NCBI RefSeq assembly: GCF_003634775.1
Contig: NZ_RBXB01000003.1
Location: 62,001 to 126,000 of the forward strand
Reading direction: 5' to 3'
Length of the DNA: 64,000 nucleotides
Origin: Chryseobacterium defluvii
Lineage (GTDB): Bacteria > Bacteroidota > Bacteroidia > Flavobacteriales > Weeksellaceae
The notes beneath the pieces were generated by a model. It had not been told where the DNA came from and made no database searches. It was given only the letters and a program-made list of their open reading frames with translations. Shown one piece after another: positions 42,749 to 51,821 of the stretch. The position numbers and the translations under genes are program-made. How positions within the stretch are numbered: position 1 is the first letter of the stretch; every line of letters starts with the position of its first letter.

Positions 42749-42873
42749 CCAAAATAAATAAAAAGACGAAAGAACTTATTATAAAATTTACATTGAAAAA
42801 CATTCATCCTATGTAGGAAGAAATTTATAGAACGACCATAGAAAATTTCAAAATGAAACTGTCAAAAATATAA
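42748..42873 (+). pseudogene. Decayed duplicate of the bshA 3' end
   Basis: Bases 42748-42873 align without gaps to 41472-41597 at the 3' end of bshA. By my hand count 95 of 126 bases match, and 45 of 50 around the word AACGACCATAGAAAATT. In the bshA frame it reads TKINKKTKELIIKFTLKNIHPM-stop-EEIYRTTIENFKMKLSKI-stop, against AKMKKNAKEQAVKFDLKNILPIYEEMYRTTIENFKRELSRV in the gene. It has an internal stop, so it cannot be functional. It lies right behind doxX. Confidence 0.9.
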
Positions 42874-42882
42874 TACTTCTGT

Positions 42883-42890
42883 TATATTTG
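42883..42890 (+). promoter_or_regulatory. -7 promoter box of DUF2851 gene
   Basis: TATATTTG, an exact TAnnTTTG, lies 10 bases before the ATG at 42901 and directly follows the bshA remnant. A CTG 21 bases upstream is a weak -33. It would give an almost leaderless transcript. Confidence 0.45.
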
Positions 42891-42900
42891 TAATACACTC

Positions 42901-44172
42901 ATGACTGAAAAACTACTTCAATATCTTTGGAACCATAAGGTTTTCAACAATTCTGACTTCAAGGATGTTGAAGGGATTCCCATTGAAATCCTGGACTTCG
43001 GACAATGGAACACCAATGCGGGTCCGGATTTCTTACTGGCTAAAATTAAAATTAACAATGTTGTTCTGGCAGGAAATATCGAGCTTCATATCAAGTCTTC
43101 TGACTGGATTTTCCACCGTCACTCCAATGACCCCAATTATGAAAATATAATCCTTCATGTTGTTTTCCATCATGATATTGAAATTGACGACTTAAAAAAC
43201 AACAATATTCCGACTTTGGAATTGAGGAATCATATTGATCAGCAGCTTCTTTTGCAATATGAAAAATTGGTCAATGGAAGTCATTTCATCCCATGTGAAT
43301 CCATTTTTGATAAAAATAAGATACCTGTCAATTTTCATGAAGAAAATATCATTAAAAAACTAGACGAAAAATCGGTTGAGCTCGAAAAAAGTTTAGAGGA
43401 ATATAAAAATAATTTTGAAGCGGTTTTATTCCACAGCTTTGCCTATTCTTTCGGATTAAAGGTCAATGCATTTACTTTTAAGCAGATTGCAGAAAGTATT
43501 GATTTCAGCATCATCAATAAAGTCAGGCAAAATAAAGTTCAAATGGAAGCATTATTATTCGGAATTTCCGGCTGGCTTGATATTCCGCAGGATGAACCCA
43601 TGAAAATATGGAAAAGAGAATTTGATTTTATAAAAAATAAATTCAGAATCTCTGATATCAGGTTTCATCCTAAATTCCTGCGGTTAAGGCCATCCAATTT
43701 TCCAACGATCCGCTTATCTCAACTTGCCGACCTTTATAATCAACAGCATTTATTCTCAAAAATCATTACAGCAAAAAATAAGGATGAATTAATGCAACTA
43801 TTTGCAATGGTAAAAGCATCTGATTACTGGAATAACCATTTTAGCTTTGGAAAAATTACGAAAACCAGCCATGTTAAATATTTGAGCAAAGATTTTATAG
43901 AGCTCATTATTCTCAATACCATTCTTCCTTTAAAATATACCTACCATAAATACCATAAGGAAGAAATCACAGACGAGATCTTAGATTTTTACAGAAATAT
44001 TCCGGCAGAAAAAAATTCACTTATTGATAATTGGAGAAATCTTGGACTGGATATTACGAGTGCTTTGGAAAGTCAAAGCCTTATTTATCAGTATTCCGGT
44101 GCGTGTAAAGAAAAAAATTGCTTAAATTGCAGTATTGGATTTAAACTTTTAAAAGAATCTTCAAATGCTTGA
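42901..44172 (+). CDS. DUF2851 family protein
   Basis: A protein of 423 residues, soluble. The N terminus (LLQYLWNHKVFNNSDFKDVEG) and the segment NTNAGPDFLLAKIKINNVVLAGNIELHIKSSDW are the DUF2851 hallmark, with a His-rich NIILHVVFHHDIEID next to it. The C-terminal end has a CKEKNCLNCSIGFKLL motif with four cysteines that could bind a metal. No function is established. It ends eight bases into the PspC-like gene, so these two are coupled. Confidence 0.88.
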   Translation: MTEKLLQYLWNHKVFNNSDFKDVEGIPIEILDFGQWNTNAGPDFLLAKIKINNVVLAGNIELHIKSSDWIFHRHSNDPNYENIILHVVFHHDIEIDDLKNNNIPTLELRNHIDQQLLLQYEKLVNGSHFIPCESIFDKNKIPVNFHEENIIKKLDEKSVELEKSLEEYKNNFEAVLFHSFAYSFGLKVNAFTFKQIAESIDFSIINKVRQNKVQMEALLFGISGWLDIPQDEPMKIWKREFDFIKNKFRISDIRFHPKFLRLRPSNFPTIRLSQLADLYNQQHLFSKIITAKNKDELMQLFAMVKASDYWNNHFSFGKITKTSHVKYLSKDFIELIILNTILPLKYTYHKYHKEEITDEILDFYRNIPAEKNSLIDNWRNLGLDITSALESQSLIYQYSGACKEKNCLNCSIGFKLLKESSNA

Positions 44173-44386
44173 TAATATTCGTCATAAAATGGAAAGAGAA
44201 TGGTTTGGCGTTCTTACAAGAATGGGGGCCAAATTGGGAATTCCAGTTTCTAAACTGAGGGTTTTCTTTATCTATTCTACTTTTGCAACAGCCGGATTTT
44301 TTTTCCTGATCTATCTCGGATTGGCATTTACGCTTTGGATTAAGGATATTTTCATTACAAGAAGACCCAGTGTTTTTGATTTATAG
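44165..44386 (+). CDS. PspC-like small membrane protein
   Basis: A protein of 73 residues with an N-terminal polar part (MLDNIRHKMEREWFGVLTRMGAKLGIPVSKLR) and a single hydrophobic segment (VFFIYSTFATAGFFFLIYLG). It resembles the PspC domain found in phage-shock-type membrane proteins, but without a partner regulator. It overlaps the DUF2851 gene by eight bases and precedes the acetyltransferase gene by two. Function unknown beyond a possible envelope stress role. Confidence 0.75.
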   Translation: MLDNIRHKMEREWFGVLTRMGAKLGIPVSKLRVFFIYSTFATAGFFFLIYLGLAFTLWIKDIFITRRPSVFDL

Positions 44387-44388
44387 CT

Positions 44389-44901
44389 ATGGAGTTTTTA
44401 CAGATTACGTCACCCGACGATTACAGAATTCAGGAAATTTTCAATTCTTACTGCACCACTTTCCCTGAAGATGAAAGAAGAGATTGGTATCAGTTTGTAG
44501 GACTTTTTTCCAATCCCAGTGTCAAAATAATCTCAGTACTGCATGAAGCCCAAAATATCGGATATCTGATCATTTGGGAATTAAGCAACCATATTTTTGT
44601 AGAGCATTTTGAAGTGTTTGCTGACTTCAGAAGTCAAAAACTAGGTTCACATATCACAGGCTATTTATTTAAAAATTTTCCGAGAATTATTCTTGAAATT
44701 GAACCCGGACACGCAGGAGAAGATGCACAGAGGCGATATTCTTTTTATCAGAAAAACGGTTTTAAATTAATTGATGAAATGTATGTACAACCAAGTTACG
44801 GTGAAGGAAAAAAAGCACTTGATCTTTGGCTATTAGCCAACTATTCCCCCGAAAACCTAAAAGAAATCAAAGAAGAAATTTATGATATCGTTTATCATTA
44901 A
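44389..44901 (+). CDS. GNAT-type N-acetyltransferase
   Basis: A protein of 170 residues with the GNAT fold pattern: VEHFEVFADFRSQKLGSHITGYLF (acetyl-CoA binding R-x-x-G-x-G/A loop, here RSQKLGSHI) and a late RRYSFYQKNGFKLID motif. The substrate is unknown. It follows the PspC-like gene after two bases, so it is part of the same transcript, and is closed by a strong terminator. Confidence 0.87.
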   Translation: MEFLQITSPDDYRIQEIFNSYCTTFPEDERRDWYQFVGLFSNPSVKIISVLHEAQNIGYLIIWELSNHIFVEHFEVFADFRSQKLGSHITGYLFKNFPRIILEIEPGHAGEDAQRRYSFYQKNGFKLIDEMYVQPSYGEGKKALDLWLLANYSPENLKEIKEEIYDIVYH

Positions 44902-44906
44902 TATAT

Positions 44907-44929
44907 AAAGCCGGAAATTTTCCGGCTTT
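44907..44929 (+). terminator. Terminator after the GNAT gene
   Basis: AAAGCCGGAAA (44907-44917) and TTTCCGGCTTT (44919-44929) are perfectly complementary, followed by more T. Confidence 0.92.
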
Positions 44930-44943
44930 TTTATTTTCTAAGC

Positions 44944-45012
44944 ACCCACAGATACCAATTTACACAGATAAAAATAAAGGGCAAACATCTGCGTTATCTG
45001 CTCAATCAGCGG
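44944..45012. repeat. Intergenic palindrome with CACAGAT and ATCTGCG words
   Basis: CACAGAT, TACACAGATA and then ATCTGCGTTATCTGC, CAGCGGG form an imperfect inverted repeat. The same words make a longer palindrome at 57233-57303. Neither copy has an ORF, so this is a second family of intergenic repeats in this genome. Confidence 0.55.
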
Positions 45013-45022
45013 GCGATTAACA

Positions 45023-45757
45023 TCAATTTACCTGATATTCAAGTTTTATGGTAATGCTCGCTTCTTTTTCCTTAGAAGATGTATTGAAGGTGCCTCCATA
45101 GGAATAGTCCTCATTAGAATTCGGGGCCGTAATCTGAATGACACCCATTGTGGCTTTTTTAAGATTGCCTAAACTACTTCCTGAATTTTCAGCAATTTTT
45201 TCAGCTCGCTCTTTCGCATCCTTGGTTGCCGCAGCAATCATTTCCTGCTTCACACTAGCCAGCTTGGTATAGAAATAGTTAGGCGCGGAAGAGGTAAACT
45301 CAACACCGCGATTAATGATCTCCGTGATATTTCTTGAAAGATTTTCAATTTTAGCAACCTCCTTACTTTCAATAGAAACTTTTTGAGTCAGGTTATACCC
45401 GGAAAATTCTCCCTGGACATAATTCCCGTTGGAATCATTATAGCTTCTGAACTGTTTCTGAATATCTACTGAAGAAAATACGATTTCACCCTGTTTTATC
45501 CCTTTTGAAATAAGATAATCATTGATGATCTTTCTGTCTATAGCCAATTCATCATAAGCCGATTTCAGATCAACATTATTTTTTGAAAAACTTCCGGACC
45601 ACGTAATAAGATCAGAAGTGAATTGTTTGGTTCCTAAACCCGTAACGGAAATTGTATTCTCAGATTTATTCCTGTTTTTAATGGCGTTTCCTAAAAGCCC
45701 GAGTCCGATAATAAAGCCAAGTGCCGCAATGGCAATAGCTATAATATTTTTATTCAT
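45023..45757 (-). CDS. SIMPL-domain (DUF541) protein
   Basis: A protein of 244 residues with one N-terminal membrane helix (IIAIAIAALGFIIGLGLLG, 4-22), after which comes NTISVTGLGTKQF, the SIMPL/DUF541 opening, and the pattern of TITIKL-type strands to the end (SITIKLEYQ). Members are exported proteins of unknown function (BP26-like). It lies on the minus strand with unrelated neighbours. Confidence 0.88.
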   Translation of the reverse strand: MNKNIIAIAIAALGFIIGLGLLGNAIKNRNKSENTISVTGLGTKQFTSDLITWSGSFSKNNVDLKSAYDELAIDRKIINDYLISKGIKQGEIVFSSVDIQKQFRSYNDSNGNYVQGEFSGYNLTQKVSIESKEVAKIENLSRNITEIINRGVEFTSSAPNYFYTKLASVKQEMIAAATKDAKERAEKIAENSGSSLGNLKKATMGVIQITAPNSNEDYSYGGTFNTSSKEKEASITIKLEYQVN

Positions 45758-45841
45758 AAATTTTGCGAATTGGTTTGATTTTTCAATTTATAATATCACA
45801 TCAATTCCCATTCCAAATTTTAAGATTTTTTTAACATTTTA

Positions 45842-46621
45842 TCATTTCCGGGATTGTTGCAATCTTTCGGTATATAACGGGATGGTTTCTTCTATTCTTA
45901 GTAGTACTGCTGATAAATTCTTGGCTTTAACAAACGTACGGATATGGGGCTTCATTAAAAATGAAAACTCTATGAATTCTGAAATCCTTTCCACGGGAAT
46001 TCCGGCTTTCACAAAATAGTCATCATCTACTCTATCCCTTATCCATGCAATATGCTCCTGCAAGTCTTCATATTGATATTTTCGCTTTTGTTTTCTTGCC
46101 TTGCCACTTATCAGATCGTAAAGCCCTTGTATATCCAAACTTCCTAAAAGCATAGGAAGCAGAACTTTTTTTACTTCCGCAGGCTTTTCCCTCATTTTTC
46201 CTACAGGTTGTGGAAGGCCTACTGCTTCCTGGACCTGTGCAGCTTTGTCAACTTTAGCCACAGTTCTGGAGTCTTTCGATAGGTCTCCTTTTAATTTAAC
46301 CACACGAACTTCTTCAATTTCCTGAGGAAGCTGAGTTAAAGTAATGGTTAACTGCGAATTGATACCATCAGTAAGAACTCTTTTTGATGCTCTTTCATAG
46401 CCTGCTTTTACAAACCTTAATTCATCATTCCTCGAAGCCACAATACTGAATTCCCCGGAAGAATTGCAGAGGACTTTTTGATCTGTTGACATATTGATTA
46501 CGATTACTGCATTCATACGAATATCATTTTCATCCGTGATGATCCCCGTAACCGTCTGTTGAGAAAGTACAAGGTGAGCTAAAAATAACAAGACAAAGAC
46601 AAGCTGCCTTCTCATTTCCAA
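45842..46621 (-). CDS. Carboxypeptidase-regulatory-like domain protein, paralog B
   Basis: A protein of 259 residues: a signal peptide (to about 20, LAHLVLSQQ), then a carboxypeptidase-regulatory-like beta-sandwich (VTGIITDENDIRMNAVIVINMSTDQKV, LRFVKAGYER), and an unrecognised helical C-terminal region of about 140 residues containing YIWEDLQEHIAWIRDRVDDDYFVK-like helices. It is a paralog of the gene at 46623, which starts two bases upstream in transcript order. It probably functions in the periplasm or outer membrane; the role is unknown. Confidence 0.82.
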   Translation of the reverse strand: MEMRRQLVFVLLFLAHLVLSQQTVTGIITDENDIRMNAVIVINMSTDQKVLCNSSGEFSIVASRNDELRFVKAGYERASKRVLTDGINSQLTITLTQLPQEIEEVRVVKLKGDLSKDSRTVAKVDKAAQVQEAVGLPQPVGKMREKPAEVKKVLLPMLLGSLDIQGLYDLISGKARKQKRKYQYEDLQEHIAWIRDRVDDDYFVKAGIPVERISEFIEFSFLMKPHIRTFVKAKNLSAVLLRIEETIPLYTERLQQSRK

Positions 46622-46622
46622 T

Positions 46623-47366
46623 TTATTTTTGAGTTTGCGGGGCTCTGTAAGAAGAAATTCTGGTAAGTACAGCCCGTTGGAATCTCATCAGATCCGTATC
46701 GCTGCAATATCCGTATTTCAGAATATTTTTCCTCTCAAAACCACCTGCAAAAACATAATATATAAAATGTTGAATTTGTGATTTTTCTATTTTAAGGTCC
46801 GTAAAATACCGCTCCCCTAAGGCCGTAATCAGGTAGTTCATGAAATCTACGTCATCCCATTTGTTTTTTATTTTACCAAAACTAAAGGTCCCTTTCGTCA
46901 CAGGCTGCACAAATTCTCCCGGCCTTGCTGCCAACACTCTGGGATCAGATTTTTGAGCCATATAAATACCCAGGTCATCAAGAAGCTTTTCAACTTTTTT
47001 AGGCTTGTTCAGATTTTTTGAATCTATTTTTAAATCTCCGGTAATCCCTTTTTTTATTTCCACTTCGGCAATCTGAGTAGGAATTCTAATCAAAGAAATA
47101 TGTAAGGGGGTACTGATGTCTACAACTTTTTTAACAATGCGTTCATACCCCGCTTTTACAAAGCGTAGCTCATCGCCCTGACGCCCCGAAAGCATAAAAT
47201 GTCCGTCCTGGTTAGTCAGCACTCTTTCATCGGTCCTGATATTGATTACCGTAACATCCTGCATTTCCATATTTTCCTCAGAAGTTACTTTTCCAAATAG
47301 GTAACCTTGAGCACTGGTATTGATAAAAAAGAGAAGAGGTAAAAGAGAGAATAGTTTAAGTTTCAC
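46623..47366 (-). CDS. Carboxypeptidase-regulatory-like domain protein, paralog A
   Basis: A protein of 247 residues with a signal peptide (ending about INTSAQGY) and the same regulatory-like beta domain as its neighbour (GKVTSEENMEMQDVTVINIRTDERVL; ELRFVKAGYER), plus a C-terminal helical part with FTDLKIEKSQIQHFIYYVFAGG. The two paralogs are two bases apart, so they are one operon and a tandem duplication with divergence in the C-terminal half. No catalytic residues of carboxypeptidases are expected in such regulatory-like domains. Confidence 0.82.
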   Translation of the reverse strand: MKLKLFSLLPLLFFINTSAQGYLFGKVTSEENMEMQDVTVINIRTDERVLTNQDGHFMLSGRQGDELRFVKAGYERIVKKVVDISTPLHISLIRIPTQIAEVEIKKGITGDLKIDSKNLNKPKKVEKLLDDLGIYMAQKSDPRVLAARPGEFVQPVTKGTFSFGKIKNKWDDVDFMNYLITALGERYFTDLKIEKSQIQHFIYYVFAGGFERKNILKYGYCSDTDLMRFQRAVLTRISSYRAPQTQK

Positions 47367-47548
47367 TGGCTATTATTTATTAAGCAAAACTAAAGTTATT
47401 TTTAAATTTTCCTATAAGTTTAACCACACTTAACGGTTTTAGGATTTTTTTTAGAATTTCTGAATCCCAATTTGTTAAAGACCCTGATGAAATTGTTAAA
47501 ATTTCACTTAAAATTTAGTTAACTTGCAGTGTTAATTCTCATTCTGAA

Positions 47549-50500
47549 ATGCAAAATTCTTATACAGTTATCAATGCTTCTGCGGGTTCGGGGAAAACCT
47601 ATGCCCTTGTTCAAAGGCTCTTGATGATCTGTCTTCGTTATCCCAATCAACAACAGTCGATCAGAAATATCCTGGCATTGACTTTCACCAACAAAGCGGC
47701 GAATGAAATGAAGGAAAGAATTTTGTCGTGGCTGGGAAGCTTCACCGCCCAGGATTATGCTGAGAATACTGATCTTAAAAATATTCAGAAAGCTTTTGAA
47801 GAAGAAGGTATACGCATCACAATTGATGAACTGCATGTTCGAGCCAAAAAATTGCTCGACTATGTCCTGCATAATTATTCAACGTTGAACATCGGGACTA
47901 TCGACCGTTTCAATTCCCGTCTGGTAAGGAGCTTTTCTTATGAATTGGGATTGGCTAAAAACTTTAATCTCGAAATTGAAGCCGAACCTTTTCTGATTGA
48001 AGCGGTAGATAAAATGCTTGATCAGATTGGAGAAAACGATACCATTTCCAATTCGTTCATGGATTATGTGGATTACAGCCTGGAAAATAATGAACGTATC
48101 AATCTCAATAAAAGCCTTTACGATTCCGCCAAAGAATTTGTAAAAGATATTCATTACGAAAATCTTAAAAGCAACAGGGAATTTGATGATACCAATTATG
48201 AAAATATAAAAAATACGATCCGTAAAGAGATTGTGCTGAATAAAACCCAATCTGCGGAACTTGCTGCCCAATCTATTGAGTTATTTAAATCCAGGAATAT
48301 TGAGATTGAAGATTTTGCCCAGGGAAAAAACGGGATCGGTGGATTTTTCACAAAGGTTTTAGATTTCTATCAGCAAAAAAGATCAGGATTTCCTTTTCCT
48401 ACCACACAGGAAGAGTCCGTTGTTAACAATTACAGGAAGGGGGCTGCCTCAAAGTCCAAACATAAAGAATCTGAAATTTTTGAAATTCTGGATCAATTGC
48501 TGGACAACAGGATGAAGCTTATACTTCTGTATATTGAAACCCAGAAAAAAGAAAAGATTTTATCTGCTCTTCTTCCATTGAAAGTTAACAAAGATATCCA
48601 GGATGAACTAAGAAAAATTGAAGAGGAAAATGATCTGGTCCTGCTTTCAAAATTCAATATTCTTATTAATGAGAATCTTAAAAATGAGCCTTCCTCGTTC
48701 ATCTATGAAAAGGTGGGATCCCAGTTCCAACATTATTTTTTTGATGAATTTCAGGACACTTCGGAACTGCAGTGGCAGAATTTTATTCCTTTAAGAGATC
48801 ATAGTGTTTCCATGGAAAACACTTCTTTTACATTAGTTGGAGATCCGAAACAGAGCATCTATCGGTTTCGTGGTGGAGAAAGCAAGCTAATGCTGGACAT
48901 TATTAATAAAAAGGAAGTTTCACCCAAAGAAGCTGAATTACTTGTTTTAAAAGACAACTGGCGAAGTGCCAAAAATATTGTGAGGTTTAATAATGAACTT
49001 TATAGATTCCATGCTGATATTTTAGAAGAAGAGCATAAAAATATTTTCGGTATTGATGCGGAACAAAATCCGAAATCCGATATTGATGGGCGTGTAAAAG
49101 TAAGCCTTATTGAAAATCTGACCAACGAAGATTTTTACAACGATACTTCGGAGAGAATGCAACGGGATATCCAGGAATGCCTTGATAATGGATTCACATT
49201 TTCTGATATCACCATTCTTTGCCGTGGCAATTTCGATATTTTCAGTTATTCTCAAAAGCTTGGAAATCTGAAAGTAAATTATCGCGGTGATGAAACCAAT
49301 ATCAAGACCATTTCGGAAAAAGGTCTTACACTGGAATTATCCGATACACTGCAAGCCGTTATTGAGTTTTTAAGATGGGAGGCAAATCCTAAAAATAAGC
49401 CTAATTTAATTATGATGATGTATCATCTTAATCATTTAGGGAGAATTACGATGCCGGATTTTACACTGGAAATGGATGCCATCCTGAAAATTGATTCTCA
49501 TGAAGAAATTTTACAATTTATCCGGGATACCTATTCATTGAAACTCAAGCAGGATCATTTTCCAAAATTCAACCTTTACAATTTTGTTGAATATTATGTC
49601 AATGAATTTTCCGTTGAAAATAAAGAAACAGATTTTATCCTGAACTTTCTGGAAATGCTCTTTAATTTTACGCAAAATGCGGGAGCCAGTACAAAAGAAT
49701 TTTTAAAATACTGGGATGAGGAAGCTTCTACCCATAGTATTCAGGCATCGGAAAATATTGATGCCATACAGATCATGACCATTCATAAAGCAAAAGGATT
49801 GGAATTTCCCGTGGTTTTTATTCCGATGATGAATAAAAACCGCGATAATGAGTTTACCAATTGGTTTGAAACCAGCAAGGATGAAGTTTTGAAGTCTGTG
49901 AATATAAACCAGTTCAGCAAAAATCTGGAAGTATATGATGAGGAGATCGAAAAATTCAACAGGCAAAACTCTTATAAAAATCTTGTTGACAGGTTATGCC
50001 TGCAATATGTAGCTACAACCAGACCTGTTGAGCAATTGTTTTTCTATCTGCAAAAGCCTAATAAATCCAGCAATAATCTTGAACTTCTGGAATTTCTTCA
50101 AACCAAGAATACAGGAAACACAGATGAGTTTGACGTGTACGATGTATCACCTGAAATGCTGAAAAAGCATTTAAAAGACAGAAGCTCATCCTTTATCACA
50201 AAAGACATCCGCAATCTGAAAAATATGGATGAGAACAGTACTTCCATAAAAATTGCGACTCCGTCAAAAAATTATCAGGTCCGGAATGAAAAGGTAAGAA
50301 TAGGTCTTTTTGTACATGAGCTTTTATCTAAAATCAACACTGAAAAAGATATCGGAAAAGTATTGGAAAGCTATGTTCTTGAGGGCCAGATTACATGGGA
50401 AGAAAAAAATGAGATCCAGAAAACATTATTGGAAATCGTTACGACTTATGCCGAATTTTTTGATGAAAAATGGGTGGTTATTAACGAAAAAGATATTATG

Positions 50501-50689
50501 ATTTCTGAAAACGGGGAAAGCAGGATTTACAGACCAGACCGCATTTTAAAAGGTGAGGAAGGGTGTATTATTGTAGATTTTAAGACCGGGGAAGTTTCTG
50601 AAAAAAATGACCGGCAGATAGAGACCTATAAACAAGTACTGGAAAGCCTGGGCATGAATGTGACTAAGACACAGCTTATTTATTTATAA
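47549..50689 (+). CDS. UvrD/AddA-like helicase-nuclease
   Basis: A protein of 1046 residues. Superfamily 1A helicase motifs: Walker A ASAGSGKT (10-17), motif II DEFQD (399-403), QSIYRFRGGE, IMTIHKAKGLEFPVVFIP (motif V/VI region) and YVATTRP. The C-terminal PD-(D/E)xK nuclease has IVDFKTG (D1010, K1012) and QIETYKQ. This is the AddA-type arrangement used in double-strand break resection. The usual partner AddB with an Fe-S nuclease is not adjacent, so the partner may be encoded elsewhere. Confidence 0.88.
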   Translation: MQNSYTVINASAGSGKTYALVQRLLMICLRYPNQQQSIRNILALTFTNKAANEMKERILSWLGSFTAQDYAENTDLKNIQKAFEEEGIRITIDELHVRAKKLLDYVLHNYSTLNIGTIDRFNSRLVRSFSYELGLAKNFNLEIEAEPFLIEAVDKMLDQIGENDTISNSFMDYVDYSLENNERINLNKSLYDSAKEFVKDIHYENLKSNREFDDTNYENIKNTIRKEIVLNKTQSAELAAQSIELFKSRNIEIEDFAQGKNGIGGFFTKVLDFYQQKRSGFPFPTTQEESVVNNYRKGAASKSKHKESEIFEILDQLLDNRMKLILLYIETQKKEKILSALLPLKVNKDIQDELRKIEEENDLVLLSKFNILINENLKNEPSSFIYEKVGSQFQHYFFDEFQDTSELQWQNFIPLRDHSVSMENTSFTLVGDPKQSIYRFRGGESKLMLDIINKKEVSPKEAELLVLKDNWRSAKNIVRFNNELYRFHADILEEEHKNIFGIDAEQNPKSDIDGRVKVSLIENLTNEDFYNDTSERMQRDIQECLDNGFTFSDITILCRGNFDIFSYSQKLGNLKVNYRGDETNIKTISEKGLTLELSDTLQAVIEFLRWEANPKNKPNLIMMMYHLNHLGRITMPDFTLEMDAILKIDSHEEILQFIRDTYSLKLKQDHFPKFNLYNFVEYYVNEFSVENKETDFILNFLEMLFNFTQNAGASTKEFLKYWDEEASTHSIQASENIDAIQIMTIHKAKGLEFPVVFIPMMNKNRDNEFTNWFETSKDEVLKSVNINQFSKNLEVYDEEIEKFNRQNSYKNLVDRLCLQYVATTRPVEQLFFYLQKPNKSSNNLELLEFLQTKNTGNTDEFDVYDVSPEMLKKHLKDRSSSFITKDIRNLKNMDENSTSIKIATPSKNYQVRNEKVRIGLFVHELLSKINTEKDIGKVLESYVLEGQITWEEKNEIQKTLLEIVTTYAEFFDEKWVVINEKDIMISENGESRIYRPDRILKGEEGCIIVDFKTGEVSEKNDRQIETYKQVLESLGMNVTKTQLIYL

Positions 50690-50727
50690 ATAGTTTCGGC
50701 GGAGCCTTTGGCTCCGCCGAAACTATT
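50689..50727. terminator. Bidirectional terminator
   Basis: Perfect 18-base arms (50689-50706 and 50710-50727; the core is TTTCGGCGGAGCC) with a three-base loop between convergent helicase and ferritin genes. It has A and T ends in both directions. Confidence 0.94.
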
Positions 50728-50744
50728 ATTTCTATGAAATATAA

Positions 50745-51254
50745 TTATGCCTCCGCACCCGGATTGAAGACCCTCTGAGCCAGTTCCTGGTCAAAAAGGT
50801 ACAATGCAGAAGGGTTATCACAAACCATTTTGATTTTGGTAACATATTGAGATGCGCTTGCTTCTTCTTCTACCTGCTCATTAATAAACCACTGTAAGAA
50901 AGAAGTTGTTGCAAAATCACCTTCGTCATTTGCATTTTTAACAATGTTGAAAATACTTTTGGTCACTTTTCTTTCGTGTTCTAATGCTTTTTCAAAGATA
51001 TCGGTGGCATTTTCAAATTCGTGGGGTGGTTTCGGGATTTCTCCGATAATGATTTCTCCACCTACATCATTTAAATAATCAAACATTTTATCTGCATGCA
51101 TCAACTCTTCTTTGCTTTGAACTCTGAAATAATTGGCAATTCCGTCCAGGTCTTTTCCTGAAAACCATGCAGACATGGAAAGATAATATTGTGCAGCATA
51201 CTGTTCGTGTGCTATTTGTTCATTAATTAATTTTGCGATTTTTTCACTGACCAT
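50745..51254 (-). CDS. ftnA: Ferritin (non-heme)
   Basis: A protein of 169 residues, the usual ferritin length. Ferroxidase ligands E17 (NEQIAHEQYAAQYYL), E50 and H53 (KEELMHADK) are present, with the further E/Q residues of the helical bundle. Family members form 24-mer cages that oxidise and store iron as a mineral core. The gene is monocistronic. No Fur site was identified in the upstream region. Confidence 0.95.
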   Translation of the reverse strand: MVSEKIAKLINEQIAHEQYAAQYYLSMSAWFSGKDLDGIANYFRVQSKEELMHADKMFDYLNDVGGEIIIGEIPKPPHEFENATDIFEKALEHERKVTKSIFNIVKNANDEGDFATTSFLQWFINEQVEEEASASQYVTKIKMVCDNPSALYLFDQELAQRVFNPGAEA

Positions 51255-51326
51255 AATAAAAAATTTATATTCAAAATTATGGAAATTAAGCCCGAATTCA
51301 AAGGATTTAATGAAATTTAATACAAA

Positions 51327-51350
51327 AAGGGCAGAATTACTTCTGCCCTT
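51327..51350 (-). terminator. Terminator of the Spy-like gene
   Basis: AAGGGCAGAA (51327-51336) pairs perfectly with TTCTGCCCTT (51341-51350). On the minus strand it is followed by T and lies 30 bases past the stop at 51381. Confidence 0.88.
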
Positions 51351-51380
51351 CTCACATTAAAAAATCAAAATTACAAACTA

Positions 51381-51821
51381 TTATTTTGCATCCGGAGTTG
51401 CTGTATGCATTGCTTTTTTCATTTTTCTGTCTTTCATCATCGCATGTCTCTGCTCCATTTTAGCTTTTTTATCAGCCTGCCATTTGTCATATTGTTCCGG
51501 AGTTAAAATTTGTTTCATTTCAGCATCCATTTGTGCTCTTTTCTGTTTCATCTGTTCCATCTTCGCTTCTCTTGCTTCTTTATTTTTATTGAAATCGGCC
51601 TTCATTTCTGCTTTTCTTTTTTCATGAAGAGCTTTTATCTTGTCTACCTGTGTTGCGTTCAGGTTTAAATCTTTCTGCATTTGTGCTAAGTGTTCCTGCT
51701 CTCTTTGTTGCATTTTTTTCTGCATTTCAGCTCTTTTTGCCTGTTTGTCCTGTGGAGTTTGTTGTGCCATTGCAAAACTTCCCATTACGATTAATGCTAA
51801 TGCTAAAACTAATTTTTTCAT
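51381..51821 (-). CDS. Periplasmic Spy/CpxP-like small protein
   Basis: About 146 residues from the ATG at 51821 (MKKLVLALALIVMGSFAMAQ, an ideal signal peptide); the frame open from 51923 has 34 extra residues without signal character. The mature protein is almost wholly charged helix (QKKMQQREQEHLAQMQKDLN; KRAQMDAEMKQILTPEQYDKWQ) with a LTPEQ motif resembling the LTxxQ repeats of Spy and CpxP chaperones. It is likely a periplasmic stress-related helical protein; the exact role is unproven. Confidence 0.8.
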   Translation of the reverse strand: MKKLVLALALIVMGSFAMAQQTPQDKQAKRAEMQKKMQQREQEHLAQMQKDLNLNATQVDKIKALHEKRKAEMKADFNKNKEAREAKMEQMKQKRAQMDAEMKQILTPEQYDKWQADKKAKMEQRHAMMKDRKMKKAMHTATPDAK

